Positions 1 through 8,882 of a stretch of 64,000 bases of DNA are shown piece after piece. Under the pieces are notes generated by a model. The model searched no databases. It saw nothing but the letters and a program-made list of their open reading frames with translations, and had not been told where the DNA came from. Made by a program: the position numbers and the translations under genes. Where the stretch lies: contig NZ_CP034328.1 in the NCBI RefSeq assembly GCF_003940805.1, forward strand, positions 2,276,001 through 2,340,000. Reading direction: 5' to 3'. Each line of letters begins with the position of its first letter. Positions within the stretch are counted from its first letter, which is position 1. The DNA comes from Tabrizicola piscis. Its GTDB lineage: Bacteria; Pseudomonadota; Alphaproteobacteria; Rhodobacterales; Rhodobacteraceae.

Positions 1-666
1 GGCATCGCCATGGCCTGCGCGCTGGCCATTGGTGTGGTCAACGGCATCGGTATCGCCTTTGCCCGGGTGCATCCCCTGATCATGACGCTGGGCACCGGGC
101 TGATCGCGACCGGTTGCTTGCTGGTCTATCAACGGTCGGTCATCTCGACCGGGACGATCTACCCCGAGGTGCTGGTCTGGCTTGGCACGGGCCGGACCTG
201 GGGTCTTCCGAACGGCCTGTTTCTGTTCATCCCCTTTGCCGTGTTGATCCTTTGGGTTCAGCGCCGCACCGGCTTTGGCCGCCTGCTCTACGCCATCGGA
301 TCGAACGAGGCGGCGGCGCGTCTGTCGGGGGTGCGGGTCTGGCAAGTGCATCTGGCGCTGTATTCGCTGTCGGGGATCATCGCGGGGCTGAGCGGGCTTT
401 TGTATCTGGGCATGGTCAAGACCGCCTCGCTGTCACTCGCGCTGCCGCTGGACCTGCCCTCGGTCGCGGCGGCGGTCATTGGCGGCACGTCGATCTTTGG
501 CGGGCGCGGCGGCTATGGCGGCACGATCCTTGGGGCGCTGATCCTGACCGTGCTGGCTACCATGTTGACGCTGCTGCAAATGCCCGAGGGCGGGCGGCGC
601 ATCCTGTATGGCGCGATCATTCTGGCCGTCACGGCGCTTTACATCCGCCTGACCGACCGCAGTTAA
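1..666 (+). CDS. Sugar ABC transporter permease (RbsC/BPD_transp_2 family), 5' truncated
   Basis: The reading frame is open from the first base, so the N-terminus lies outside the window; about 221 residues remain of a protein usually near 320. It has several hydrophobic helices and the late glycine-rich stretch (GGTSIFGGRGGYGGTILGA) typical of ribose/xylose/inositol-type permeases. It would form the inner-membrane channel of a sugar importer, with the ATPase and binding protein presumably upstream. A GGGGGAAG ribosome site follows the stop, 10 bases before the next gene, so it is probably the transporter end of an operon with the two oxidoreductases. The sugar cannot be told from sequence. 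Confidence 0.9.
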   Translation, partial: GIAMACALAIGVVNGIGIAFARVHPLIMTLGTGLIATGCLLVYQRSVISTGTIYPEVLVWLGTGRTWGLPNGLFLFIPFAVLILWVQRRTGFGRLLYAIGSNEAAARLSGVRVWQVHLALYSLSGIIAGLSGLLYLGMVKTASLSLALPLDLPSVAAAVIGGTSIFGGRGGYGGTILGALILTVLATMLTLLQMPEGGRRILYGAIILAVTALYIRLTDRS

Positions 667-676
667 GGGGGAAGAC

Positions 677-1750
677 ATGGCCAAGTTCCGCGTTGTCGGC
701 ATCAGTTTTGACCACATGCATATGGGCGACCTTCTGCGCCTTGTGCATGACCACCCCGACGCCGAGATTGCGGGCATATTCGACCCCGACCGCAGCACGA
801 TGGACCGAGCGGTGGCCGAGTTCGCAATTCCCCAAGATCGCATCTTCACCGACTTCGATGCCTGTATGGCAGTCAAGCCCGACCTTGCCATCCTTTGTGC
901 CGCCACCGCCGACCATGCCCGCTATACTAAGATGCTGGCCGCGCATGGTGTTCATGTGTTTGTCGAAAAACCCTTCGCCGCCACGGTTGCCGACGCCCGC
1001 GCGATGATTGCGGCCATGCAGCCGACGGGCAAACTGCTGGCCGTCAACTGGCCGCTGCGCTGGGTTCCGTCACATGTCACCGCCAAGCGGCTGATTGATG
1101 AGGGCATGATCGGCGATGTGATCGAGATTCATTCCTATGGGGGCAACCGCGGGCCGCTTTACCACCTTGCCGACAAGGTGGAAGTTACCCGCGAGGAGGT
1201 GGAGCGGCAGAAGCCGACCTCATGGTGGTACAAGCGTGCGTCCGGGGGTGGCAGTCTGCTGGACTACCTTGGCTATGGCGCGACGCTTGGCACCTGGTAC
1301 AGAAACGGCGAAGCCCCGCTGGAGGTGACCTCGGTCATCGACGAAACGCCGGGGATCGAGGTTGATCAGCATTCGATCACCATCTGCCGTTATGCCAGCG
1401 GTCTGTCGAAGATGGAAACCCGCTGGGGCACCTTCAGCGACCCCTGGATGATCCAGCCGCAGCCGAAGTGCGGCTTTGTGTTTGTTGGAACCGAAGGCAC
1501 CATCGCCAGCTGGGATTATGCCGACCACCTGACCGTGCAGACGCGGGCGCAGCCAGAGCCGCACCATATCCCGTCCGACCCTCTGCCCCCGGGCCAGACC
1601 AACGCCATCGAGTACGTCCTTGGCTGCATCTCTCGGGGTGAGGCTTTGACCGGCCCGCTTGACCCCGCCATAAGCCTGATCGGCCAGCGCATCGTGGATA
1701 CCGCCGCGCAATCCGCCCGCGAAAAGCGCACCCTGCCGCTGGTGCCATGA
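677..1750 (+). CDS. Gfo/Idh/MocA family oxidoreductase
   Basis: 357 residues with the family architecture: N-terminal Rossmann domain (about 1-120) carrying the VEKPF motif near residue 98, then the alpha/beta C-terminal domain. Members oxidise or reduce sugars and cyclitols with NAD(P). The usual N-terminal GxGxxG loop is replaced by GISFDHMHMG, so nucleotide binding may differ from classical members. The stop overlaps the next start by ATGA (1747-1750), showing translational coupling to a second, divergent member of the same family. With the upstream sugar permease it probably acts on the imported sugar; the substrate is unknown. Confidence 0.88.
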   Translation: MAKFRVVGISFDHMHMGDLLRLVHDHPDAEIAGIFDPDRSTMDRAVAEFAIPQDRIFTDFDACMAVKPDLAILCAATADHARYTKMLAAHGVHVFVEKPFAATVADARAMIAAMQPTGKLLAVNWPLRWVPSHVTAKRLIDEGMIGDVIEIHSYGGNRGPLYHLADKVEVTREEVERQKPTSWWYKRASGGGSLLDYLGYGATLGTWYRNGEAPLEVTSVIDETPGIEVDQHSITICRYASGLSKMETRWGTFSDPWMIQPQPKCGFVFVGTEGTIASWDYADHLTVQTRAQPEPHHIPSDPLPPGQTNAIEYVLGCISRGEALTGPLDPAISLIGQRIVDTAAQSAREKRTLPLVP

Positions 1751-2856
1751 GCGAGCCTGACGCCGACACCTACGCCCTGCGCAGTTCGGCCCTTGCCGAA
1801 GTTGCCGCGCCCGACTTGCCGTGGCAGCCCCCCGGCCCGCGCAGTTATCGCCCGCGCATCGGCCTGATCGGCGCGGGAGGCATCGCCTCGGCCCATCTTG
1901 ACGCCTACCGAACGGCGGGGTGGGAGGTGGCGGCGATCTGCAACCGCAGCTTGCCCCGGGCCGAAGCCCGCGCGGCAGAGTTTGCCCCCAAGGCGCGGGT
2001 GACCGACCGGGTTGAGGATATCCTGACCGACCCCTCCATCGACGTTGTCGACATCACGCCCCACCCCGCCGACCGTCTGCCGATCCTTGAGGCGGCGCTG
2101 AAGGCGGGCAAGCATGTCCTGTCGCAAAAGCCTTTTGTGCTTGATCTTGAACAGGGCAGTCGGCTGGTGGCCCTGGCCCGCGACAAGGGTGTGAAGCTGG
2201 CGGTGAACCAGAACGGCCGCTGGTCGCCACATATGGCCTACATGCGCGAGGCGGTGCGGGCCGGGATCATCGGCGATGTGGTCAGCGCCCATTGCGCTGT
2301 CCACTGGAACCATGGCTGGATCGCGGGCACTCCGTTTGAGCGGATCGAGGACGTGATCCTGTATGATTTCGGCATCCACTGGTTTGACTTTCTGCACAGT
2401 ATCCTTGGCGACCGACCGAAAAGCGTTGTCGCCATGGCTGCTCCGGCCCCGGGCCAGAATGCGCAGGCGCCGCTGATGGCGCAGGTTCTGGTGCGGATGG
2501 ACCGGGGGCAGGCCTCGCTTGTCTTCGACGGTGGTGCGCCACACGGACCGCGTGACACAACCTATGTCGCCGGGACCGAAGGGTCTCTTCGCAGCGAGGG
2601 GCCGGACCTTGGCCAGCAACAGGTGACCTTGACCACATCGGCAGGCACTGCCCGTCCCGCGCTGCAGGGAAGTTGGTTCAACGATGGCTTTCGCGGTGCG
2701 ATGGGCGCGCTTCTTGTGGCGATCGAGGATGACGCCGAACCCGCCAATGGTGCTGCGGAAAACCTGCACAGCCTTGCGCTTGCCTTCGCCGCCATTCGGT
2801 CGCGCCGCACAGGGCGAGAGGTGGACGTCGGTTCCGTCCGCGCTTTGGACTTGTAG
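1747..2856 (+). CDS. Gfo/Idh/MocA family oxidoreductase (second copy)
   Basis: 369 residues. It begins with about 35 extra residues before a normal Rossmann loop (GLIGAGGIASAHL) and has SQKPF in place of the common EKP motif, followed by a sugar-dehydrogenase-like C-terminal domain with a YDFGIHWFD segment. It is start/stop coupled to the preceding oxidoreductase, and the pair could act in sequence (oxidation then reduction at another carbon), as in inositol or glucoside 3-keto pathways. That role is inference. It ends two bases before the convergent LacI-type regulator. Confidence 0.88.
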   Translation: MSEPDADTYALRSSALAEVAAPDLPWQPPGPRSYRPRIGLIGAGGIASAHLDAYRTAGWEVAAICNRSLPRAEARAAEFAPKARVTDRVEDILTDPSIDVVDITPHPADRLPILEAALKAGKHVLSQKPFVLDLEQGSRLVALARDKGVKLAVNQNGRWSPHMAYMREAVRAGIIGDVVSAHCAVHWNHGWIAGTPFERIEDVILYDFGIHWFDFLHSILGDRPKSVVAMAAPAPGQNAQAPLMAQVLVRMDRGQASLVFDGGAPHGPRDTTYVAGTEGSLRSEGPDLGQQQVTLTTSAGTARPALQGSWFNDGFRGAMGALLVAIEDDAEPANGAAENLHSLALAFAAIRSRRTGREVDVGSVRALDL

Positions 2857-2858
2857 CG

Positions 2859-3893
2859 TTACTTCACCGGGATGTTTTCGCGCAGGATGATGCGGGGCTC
2901 GATGTACTTCAGCGTCAAGAACGGGGCGGTTGATGCGATTGAGCCCAAGAGCTGGATCACGGCTTGTTCCCCCGTCAGCCGCGCGTTCTGGTCAATCACC
3001 ACATCGATCCTGTCTTCTGCCAGAAGGCGTCTGGTGACGTTGGTAAGGTCGTGAAAGATCACGAAGGGGCGGGTGCTGCCATGGTCAGCCAGCGCGCGGG
3101 CAATGCCTGACCGACCTGCCCCGACGCAATAGATCCCTACGATATCGGGATGGGTGCGCAAAAGCCGGGCCGTGGCAGCCTGGGCTGTGACGCTGTCTTC
3201 GTCGGTCTTGATTGCGGGCAAGAGGTGCAGGTGGGGAAACTGCTCGGTGATCACGGCGCGAAAGCCGTTCTCGCGTTCCTCATGCCCATGATAGGCGCGG
3301 GTGCCCAGAAACAGCGCCAGCGGCGCGGGGCTGCCCCCCGCCCTGATGCCGGCCATCCGTCCCATGACCAGTCCCGCCGTCCGGCCCGCCACACGGTTGT
3401 CCACACCAACATAGGCCGCGCGGGGGGAAGACAGCACATCCGACGCGATGGTGATCACCCGAACCCCCGACTCGGCCAGTTGCCGAATGGCATTCCGGGT
3501 GATCGGATGGTCCACGGTAATCAACCCGACGCCGTTGGTTCTGAGCGCGGTCTTTTCCAAGGCCCGAACCAGATTCTCGGGCATGAGCCCATCAATCGGA
3601 TGGATGGTGCATGAGGCAACCAGCGGCAGGTCCGCTGCGAAATCACGGATTGTCGCGGCAAGATTGTGCATGAATTCGCTGCGGCCAAGGGGAATGAAAA
3701 ACTCAAGATGCGCCGGGCGCGAGGGTAGGGTGACTTTGTCCTCTGACGGCAGGTAGCCCAATGACTTTGCGGCGGAATTGACGCGCTGCCGATTGGCCGC
3801 TGATACCCCGGGCCGTCCGTTCAGCACCCTGTCCACCGTGGCGGTGGACACCTTGGCCAAGGCGGCAATGTCCGTGATTGTGGCTTTGCGCAT
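2859..3893 (-). CDS. LacI family transcriptional regulator
   Basis: 344 residues: N-terminal LacI helix-turn-helix (TITDIAALAKVSTATVDRVL, residues 4-23) with the hinge region, then a periplasmic-binding-protein-like effector domain (about 65-340) of the type that binds sugars. It is convergent with the sugar oxidoreductase operon, which it most likely controls, and divergent from the amine transporter genes at 4165. Inverted repeats just upstream of its start (3940-3968) could be an autoregulatory operator. The effector is unknown. Confidence 0.92.
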   Translation of the reverse strand: MRKATITDIAALAKVSTATVDRVLNGRPGVSAANRQRVNSAAKSLGYLPSEDKVTLPSRPAHLEFFIPLGRSEFMHNLAATIRDFAADLPLVASCTIHPIDGLMPENLVRALEKTALRTNGVGLITVDHPITRNAIRQLAESGVRVITIASDVLSSPRAAYVGVDNRVAGRTAGLVMGRMAGIRAGGSPAPLALFLGTRAYHGHEERENGFRAVITEQFPHLHLLPAIKTDEDSVTAQAATARLLRTHPDIVGIYCVGAGRSGIARALADHGSTRPFVIFHDLTNVTRRLLAEDRIDVVIDQNARLTGEQAVIQLLGSIASTAPFLTLKYIEPRIILRENIPVK

Positions 3894-3939
3894 CGACGGT
3901 CCCTGAAGGCGGCTTGAACGCTTTTGGTGAGGGACAACA

Positions 3940-3968
3940 CATCAGTTTCGTTGATGCAAAGCAATCAA
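3940..3968. promoter_or_regulatory. Overlapping inverted repeats upstream of the lacI-type gene
   Basis: Two short inverted repeats overlap here: CATCA/TGATG with a 7-base spacer (3940-3956) and TTGAT/ATCAA with an 8-base spacer (3951-3968). They lie about 50-75 bases upstream of the regulator start, in the 270-base gap between it and the divergent amine transporter. LacI-type proteins bind such dyads, but the arms are short and chance occurrence is possible. Confidence 0.3.
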
Positions 3969-4082
3969 CCCAAGTCGGGCGTTCCCTTTTTGCCGCTTCG
4001 GGCGGGCCGGACCCAGGTTTCGGCTGTCATCGACACCCCGACAAGGATTGCTTGACTTGTAGCCGATTCGCTGCTCACTTTG

Positions 4083-4100
4083 ATTGAATACTTGTTCAGT
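4083..4100. promoter_or_regulatory. Candidate BetI/TetR-type operator before the amine locus
   Basis: The 18-base element ATTGAATACTTGTTCAGT is an imperfect palindrome with arms TTGAA/TTCAG and core TGAA-N6-TTCA. It sits 65-82 bases upstream of the substrate-binding-protein start. It resembles the TGAA/TTCA dyads bound by BetI-family TetR repressors, and a BetI-like regulator is encoded four genes downstream (8184). Assignment is by resemblance and context only. Confidence 0.4.
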
Positions 4101-4164
4101 GAATTTCCCTTGTAGTGCCTCCCCCGGATCAGCGTTCCACCCACATCAGCGGAGAGACCACAGT

Positions 4165-5286
4165 ATGGACGTGCTCGACCAACTCGGTGCCCTCCGTGAG
4201 GGGAAACTTAGCCGCCGTGCCTTTGGCCGGTCCTTGTTTGCCAGCGGGATCAGTCTGGTGACCGTTCCAATGCTGCCCCGCCGCGCGCAGGCCGCAGCCG
4301 AGGATCACGCGACCTACTTCACTTGGGGCGGTTTCGACATTCCCGACTATTTCGACGAATACGTCGCCAAGCGGGGTGAACTGCCGAATTTTGTCACTTT
4401 CGGGTCGGTAGAAGAGGCTTTGAACAAGCTGTCTTCCGGCTTTGTCGCCGACATTGCGCATCCGTGCCTGTCAGACGTGCCGCGCTGGTCGAGTACGGGA
4501 CTGTTCCAGCCGGTCGACACGTCACGCTTGTCGAACTGGGCCGACATGATCCCCGAACTGTGGAATGTTCCCTATAACCTGAAAGACGGCATGCCTTGGA
4601 TGGTGCCTTTCGAATGGGGCCAGACCTCGATTGCCTATCGGACGGATCTGTTTGATCTGCAGGGCGAAGAAAGCTGGGACATGCTGTGGGATGCCCGTCA
4701 CGCCGGTCGGCTGGGCAGCCTTGGTGCCGGGGGTGACGTGTGGTGGTGCGCGGCGATCAAGGCGGGCGTTCCCTTTGACCAGATCAACACCGACATGGCC
4801 TTCGAAAAGATCTCTGCCGTGTTGCGCGAACAACGGCCCCTGATCCGGATGTATACCGACGACACGACCTCGCTGGATACGGCGCTGGCGGCTGGCGAGA
4901 TTGTCGCATCAATGGCGTGGAACAGTTCCGTTGTAAGCCTGTCGGCCCAAGGCGTGCCGGTCAAGTTTGCGCGGCCCAAAGAGGGGGCGCTGACCTGGGT
5001 TTGCGGAATGATGCTGCATGCGCAGGCGCCGAAGATCGACAGCGCCTATGACGTTCTGGATTCGCTGATCAGCGAAGCGGCGGCTGTCTTCAACATGCGT
5101 GACTACGGCTATGGCGGGGTCAATCGCAAGGCGTTTGCAGGCTTCTCGGACGAGGAACTTGCCGTGCTTGGCCTGTCCCGCAACCCCGTGGATACCCTTC
5201 AGGCTGGCCATTTCGGCATTCCACAGACGGCTGAGTGGGATCGGCGGATGACCGAGACTTGGGAACAGATCAAGCTTGGGTTCTAG
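4165..5286 (+). CDS. ABC transporter substrate-binding protein, spermidine/putrescine (PotD) type, Tat signal
   Basis: 373 residues from the ATG preceded by GGAGAG eight bases upstream; longer in-frame extensions lack a ribosome site. The N-terminus has a twin-arginine motif (SRRAF, residues 16-20), a hydrophobic stretch and an AQA cleavage site near residue 43, implying export by the Tat system, possibly in folded form. The mature part is a PotD-like periplasmic binding fold (segments such as TYFTWGGFDIPDYFDEY and MPWMVPFEWGQTSIAYR). It should deliver a polyamine or related cationic amine to the permeases encoded directly downstream. It is the first gene of the amine locus. Confidence 0.9.
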   Translation: MDVLDQLGALREGKLSRRAFGRSLFASGISLVTVPMLPRRAQAAAEDHATYFTWGGFDIPDYFDEYVAKRGELPNFVTFGSVEEALNKLSSGFVADIAHPCLSDVPRWSSTGLFQPVDTSRLSNWADMIPELWNVPYNLKDGMPWMVPFEWGQTSIAYRTDLFDLQGEESWDMLWDARHAGRLGSLGAGGDVWWCAAIKAGVPFDQINTDMAFEKISAVLREQRPLIRMYTDDTTSLDTALAAGEIVASMAWNSSVVSLSAQGVPVKFARPKEGALTWVCGMMLHAQAPKIDSAYDVLDSLISEAAAVFNMRDYGYGGVNRKAFAGFSDEELAVLGLSRNPVDTLQAGHFGIPQTAEWDRRMTETWEQIKLGF

Positions 5287-5324
5287 GGAATGAAATCCCC
5301 CGATCGCTGTGTGGTTGACCCGGC

Positions 5325-6233
5325 ATGACCCTTGCCGATCACAGTGCCATGGCCGCCGTACCGCCGCGTGCGTTGACCCGCTTTCTGCACCGGCACGAGG
5401 CTTGGCGGGGGTATCTGCTTCTGGCGCCGGCCTTGACGTTGATGGCGGCGGCGATCCTGTTTCCTCTGGGCATGACCGTGGTGATGAGCACATGGTCCTT
5501 GTCTGGCTATGACATGGTCACAACGCCCGGCATCGGCAATTACACCGCGATGGTGGAGAATCCCATGTTCGGGGTGTTGATCGGCCGGTCGCTTGCCGTT
5601 GCCACAACCGCCACCCTTGTCACCGTCGCCCTGTGCTATCCGATGGCCTATTTCGTGGCGTTCCACACCTACCGCCACAAGGCCTTGTGGCTTATCGTGA
5701 TGACACTGCCCTTCTGGACAAGCTATCTTCTGCGCGTTTTCGCGTGGAAGGTCGTTCTGGGGTACGAGGGCGTGTTGAACACCGCGCTGCTGGGCTTGGG
5801 CGTCGTCGAGCAACCGGTTGCGGCCTTGCTGTACAGTCAGACCGCCGTGACTATCGTTCTGGCCCACTCCTGGGCGGCCTTCGCCATTTTGCCGATCTAC
5901 GTCAGCCTAGAAAAGATCGACCGCACCTATCTTGAGGCCGCGGCGGACCTTGGCGACAGCCCGGCGCGACGGTTCTGGCGGATCACGTTTCCCCTGTCAT
6001 TGCCGGGCGTCGTGGCGGCCTGCATCATGATGTTCGTCCCTACGGTGGGCGAATACATCACCCCGGCAATGGTGGGGGGACCGGATGGAATGCTGATCGG
6101 CAATCTGATCCAGGCCATGTTCGGCCCGATGAACAACTGGCCAGCCGGAGCAGCGCTTGCTGTGGTCATGATCCTGACCATCGGGTTGGCCGGCTTGGCC
6201 TTCCTGCTGCTTGACCGTTTGGTCCGGAGGTAG
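5325..6233 (+). CDS. ABC transporter permease, PotB type
   Basis: 302 residues with six or so transmembrane helices and the binding-protein-dependent permease EAA loop (LEAAADLGDSPARRFWRITFPLSLPG, around residues 204-229), which docks to the ATPase. It pairs with the permease that starts one base after its stop codon. Its length and sequence match the PotB/PotH subfamily of polyamine importers. The 38-base gap after the substrate-binding-protein gene contains no terminator-like hairpin, so the two genes are probably cotranscribed. Confidence 0.92.
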   Translation: MTLADHSAMAAVPPRALTRFLHRHEAWRGYLLLAPALTLMAAAILFPLGMTVVMSTWSLSGYDMVTTPGIGNYTAMVENPMFGVLIGRSLAVATTATLVTVALCYPMAYFVAFHTYRHKALWLIVMTLPFWTSYLLRVFAWKVVLGYEGVLNTALLGLGVVEQPVAALLYSQTAVTIVLAHSWAAFAILPIYVSLEKIDRTYLEAAADLGDSPARRFWRITFPLSLPGVVAACIMMFVPTVGEYITPAMVGGPDGMLIGNLIQAMFGPMNNWPAGAALAVVMILTIGLAGLAFLLLDRLVRR

Positions 6234-7055
6234 ATGATGGCGCGCTACACGGGCTTTCACCGCACCAACCGGCCGCTTGCCGTTTATGCCGCACTGTTCG
6301 CGTTTGTCCTGTACCTGCCGATCCTGTTCATTCCGATCTTCTCCTTCAATTCCGGTGTCTATGTGAAGTTCCCGCTCGAAGGCTTCACCTTCGACTGGTA
6401 CGCCGAGCTTTGGCATCGTGAACCGCTGCAGCGGGCGTTCTTCAACAGCGTCAAGGTGGCGACGGTCGTCAGCTTGCTGTCGACCCTGCTGGCGGTGCCT
6501 GCAGCCCTTGCGATCGTACGCTACCGGATGCCGGGAAAGGCGCCGGCTGTCGGCTTTCTCATGCTGCCGTTGGTGCTGCCGGGTTTGATCCTTGGCGTTG
6601 CCTTGCTTGGGCTTCTGAACCGCTTGGGGATCACGCTTTCGCTGTTCACCGTGGCGCTTGGGCATATGGTCATCTGCCTGCCCTACGCGATCAGCGTGCT
6701 GCTGCCACGCTTCATCGGTTTCAACCGGTCGCTTGAAGAAGCCTCGGCCGACCTGGGCGAGCCGCCGTGGCGGACCTTCTGGCGTGTGACCTTTCCGTGC
6801 AACTTTCCGGCGATACTGGCCTGCTTGCTGATGACCTTCACCATCTCTTTTGATGAGTTTTTCATGGCCTTCTTCCTGAGCGGCACGGAAACGACCCTGC
6901 CGATGTACATCTGGGGGCAGCTGCGTTTTCCACAGGACTTCCCGTCGCTTCTGGCGCTTTCGACGCTGATCCTTGGGTTCAGCTTTGTGCTTGTCTTCAT
7001 CAGCTTGCGCCTTGGCCGGGTCGGACAAGCGGCGCGCGCCGGAGAAATGCGATGA
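6234..7055 (+). CDS. ABC transporter permease, PotC type
   Basis: 273 residues, multi-spanning, with the EAA loop EEASADLGEPPWRTFWRVTF (about 163-182) and the conserved late segment containing FDEFFMAFF typical of PotC/PotI. The start is TAG-ATG-ATG at the PotB-type stop, and the stop overlaps the ATPase start (ATGA, 7052-7055), so the three genes are tightly coupled. It forms the second half of the inner-membrane channel. Confidence 0.92.
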   Translation: MMARYTGFHRTNRPLAVYAALFAFVLYLPILFIPIFSFNSGVYVKFPLEGFTFDWYAELWHREPLQRAFFNSVKVATVVSLLSTLLAVPAALAIVRYRMPGKAPAVGFLMLPLVLPGLILGVALLGLLNRLGITLSLFTVALGHMVICLPYAISVLLPRFIGFNRSLEEASADLGEPPWRTFWRVTFPCNFPAILACLLMTFTISFDEFFMAFFLSGTETTLPMYIWGQLRFPQDFPSLLALSTLILGFSFVLVFISLRLGRVGQAARAGEMR

Positions 7056-8137
7056 TCAAGGTTCGCAACGTCAGCAAGTCGTTTGGCCGGGTGCAGGCCG
7101 TGCGCGACGTGTCGCTGGACATCAAAGCGGGCGAGTTCTTCGCGCTGCTTGGGGCGTCCGGGTCTGGAAAGACCACGCTTCTGCGCATGATCGCCGGGTT
7201 CGAGGGTGTGACATCGGGCGAGATCATCATCGACGGCACGGCCATGCAGGATCTGCCGCCGCATCTTCGTCCGATCAACATGGTCTTCCAGAACTACGCG
7301 ATCTTCCCGCACCTGAACGTGCGTGACAACATCGCCTACGGGCTGCAGCGCCTGCGGATTCCGCGGGCCCGGCAGGTCGAGATGGTAGACGAAATGCTCG
7401 ACCTGATCGCACTGCCCGGCTACGGCGACCGCCGCGCAAACCAGCTTTCCGGTGGGCAAATGCAGCGGGTGGCATTGGCCCGCGCCTTGATCCTGAAGCC
7501 CAAGGTCTTGCTCTTGGACGAACCGCTGGGCGCGCTGGACAAGCAGTTGCGCGAACAGATGCAGTTGGAGTTGCGCCGTTTGCAGCGGCGGATGGGGATC
7601 ACCTTCATCCTTGTCACCCATGATCAGGAAGAGGCGCTGACCCTGTCTGACAGGGTGGCCGTGATGGCCAATGGTTCCGTGATCCAGGTGGATACGCCGG
7701 CGCGGCTGTATGACCACCCCTGCAACCGCCAGGTCGCCGGGTTCGTAGGCACGATGAACTTCTTCGACGCGACTGTTCACGTTCAGGGAACCGCAATGTC
7801 GGCCGTGATCGAAGGGTTGGGAAACCACACGCTGAAGCCCCAAGACCGGCCGCGGCGCGAAGGCGACCGTCTGCTTGTTGCGATCCGGCCGGAAGATCTG
7901 GTGCTGCATGCCTCAGCCCCCGAAGCGCCCCCCGAAGCTAGGGTTCAGGGCAGGCTTGTCGCGCGGCAGTATCTGGGCGGGCGGCAACTTCTGCATGTCG
8001 ACGTTGCAGGCAGAACGGCCCCGGTCGCTGTTGCCGCCGGGCGCAGCCGCACCGACGATCCCTGGGCCATGGGTGAAGGGATGCCGGTTTGGTTGACCTG
8101 GGAACCGGATGCAATCACCGTGCTTGACCCTGAATGA
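7052..8137 (+). CDS. ABC transporter ATP-binding protein, PotA type
   Basis: 361 residues. Walker A GASGSGKTT is at residues 34-42, the signature LSGGQMQRVALARAL near 133, Walker B LLLDEPLGALD near 153 and the switch histidine in VTHDQEEAL. A TOBE regulatory domain follows from about residue 270. This is the energising subunit for the PotB/PotC-type permeases upstream. The stop lies 46 bases before the TetR-type regulator. Confidence 0.94.
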   Translation: MIKVRNVSKSFGRVQAVRDVSLDIKAGEFFALLGASGSGKTTLLRMIAGFEGVTSGEIIIDGTAMQDLPPHLRPINMVFQNYAIFPHLNVRDNIAYGLQRLRIPRARQVEMVDEMLDLIALPGYGDRRANQLSGGQMQRVALARALILKPKVLLLDEPLGALDKQLREQMQLELRRLQRRMGITFILVTHDQEEALTLSDRVAVMANGSVIQVDTPARLYDHPCNRQVAGFVGTMNFFDATVHVQGTAMSAVIEGLGNHTLKPQDRPRREGDRLLVAIRPEDLVLHASAPEAPPEARVQGRLVARQYLGGRQLLHVDVAGRTAPVAVAAGRSRTDDPWAMGEGMPVWLTWEPDAITVLDPE

Positions 8138-8183
8138 CCCACGCGGATGGATCACACGCAGAACCCGAACAGGACAGCCAGCC

Positions 8184-8879
8184 ATGACGACTGACGACAA
8201 TCTGCAACCCGAAGCCCCAAAAACCCGGCGTGCGTTGGCCAAGGCCGAGCGGCGACAAACCCTGATCGAAGCGACCATCACCTCGATCGCCGAGTTCGGG
8301 CTGTCGGGGACCACCATGGCCCGCGTCACCGAAATCGCTGGCACGTCAATCGGGCTGGCGAACTTCTACTTCGACAGCAAGGAGCGCCTTTTCGAAGCGG
8401 TCTTGCAGCATCTGGCCGATGAGGAGCGGACGCTTTGGCAGACGCGGAACGCCGATGCGACGCTGACCGCGTCCGAACGGCTGATTGCCCTTGTCGACGC
8501 GCGGTTTCACCCGCGCAGTTGCGACCGGGAGAAGCTGGCGGTGTGGTTCGCCTTTTGGGGCGATGCAGGCGCGAGGGACATTTACCGGCGGATCGTCGGC
8601 AGCATGGATGAAGAACGGCTTGAGGCGACGGTTGCGATGATTGAAAGCCTTGGGCGGGCTTCCGGGGCGCCACATCATGATGCCCGGCAGACGGCCCTGG
8701 GACTTGAGGCGTTCTACGACGGCCTGTGGCTGAACCTTCTGCTTTACCCCGATGACTTCAAGCGCCTTGCCTGTCGGCAACGCGCGATCGAGCATCTGGC
8801 GGCCTTGTTCCCATCGCAGATCGCGGTCCCGCAGACCGTGGCCACGCGTGACACGACGACCAGCAAACCCAGAGTGTGA
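8184..8879 (+). CDS. TetR family regulator, BetI-like
   Basis: 231 residues from an ATG with AGGA nine bases upstream; a longer in-frame start at 8109 would overlap the ATPase gene and is less likely. The N-terminal helix-turn-helix is TTMARVTEIAGTSIGLANFY (about residues 43-62), and the C-terminal domain keeps BetI hallmarks, including an AVWFAFWG segment and an YDGLWL motif. BetI proteins repress choline/betaine genes, so the natural effector here may be a quaternary or methylated amine. It is embedded in the amine locus, three bases before the flavoprotein gene, and probably autoregulates the cluster through the dyad at 4083-4100. Confidence 0.88.
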   Translation: MTTDDNLQPEAPKTRRALAKAERRQTLIEATITSIAEFGLSGTTMARVTEIAGTSIGLANFYFDSKERLFEAVLQHLADEERTLWQTRNADATLTASERLIALVDARFHPRSCDREKLAVWFAFWGDAGARDIYRRIVGSMDEERLEATVAMIESLGRASGAPHHDARQTALGLEAFYDGLWLNLLLYPDDFKRLACRQRAIEHLAALFPSQIAVPQTVATRDTTTSKPRV

Positions 8880-8882
8880 CCG

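Noticed and set aside
1516..2769. 417-codon minus-strand frame opposite the oxidoreductases
   Set aside because: It is antisense to two well-supported genes, has no recognisable motif, and shows a shadow-type composition.
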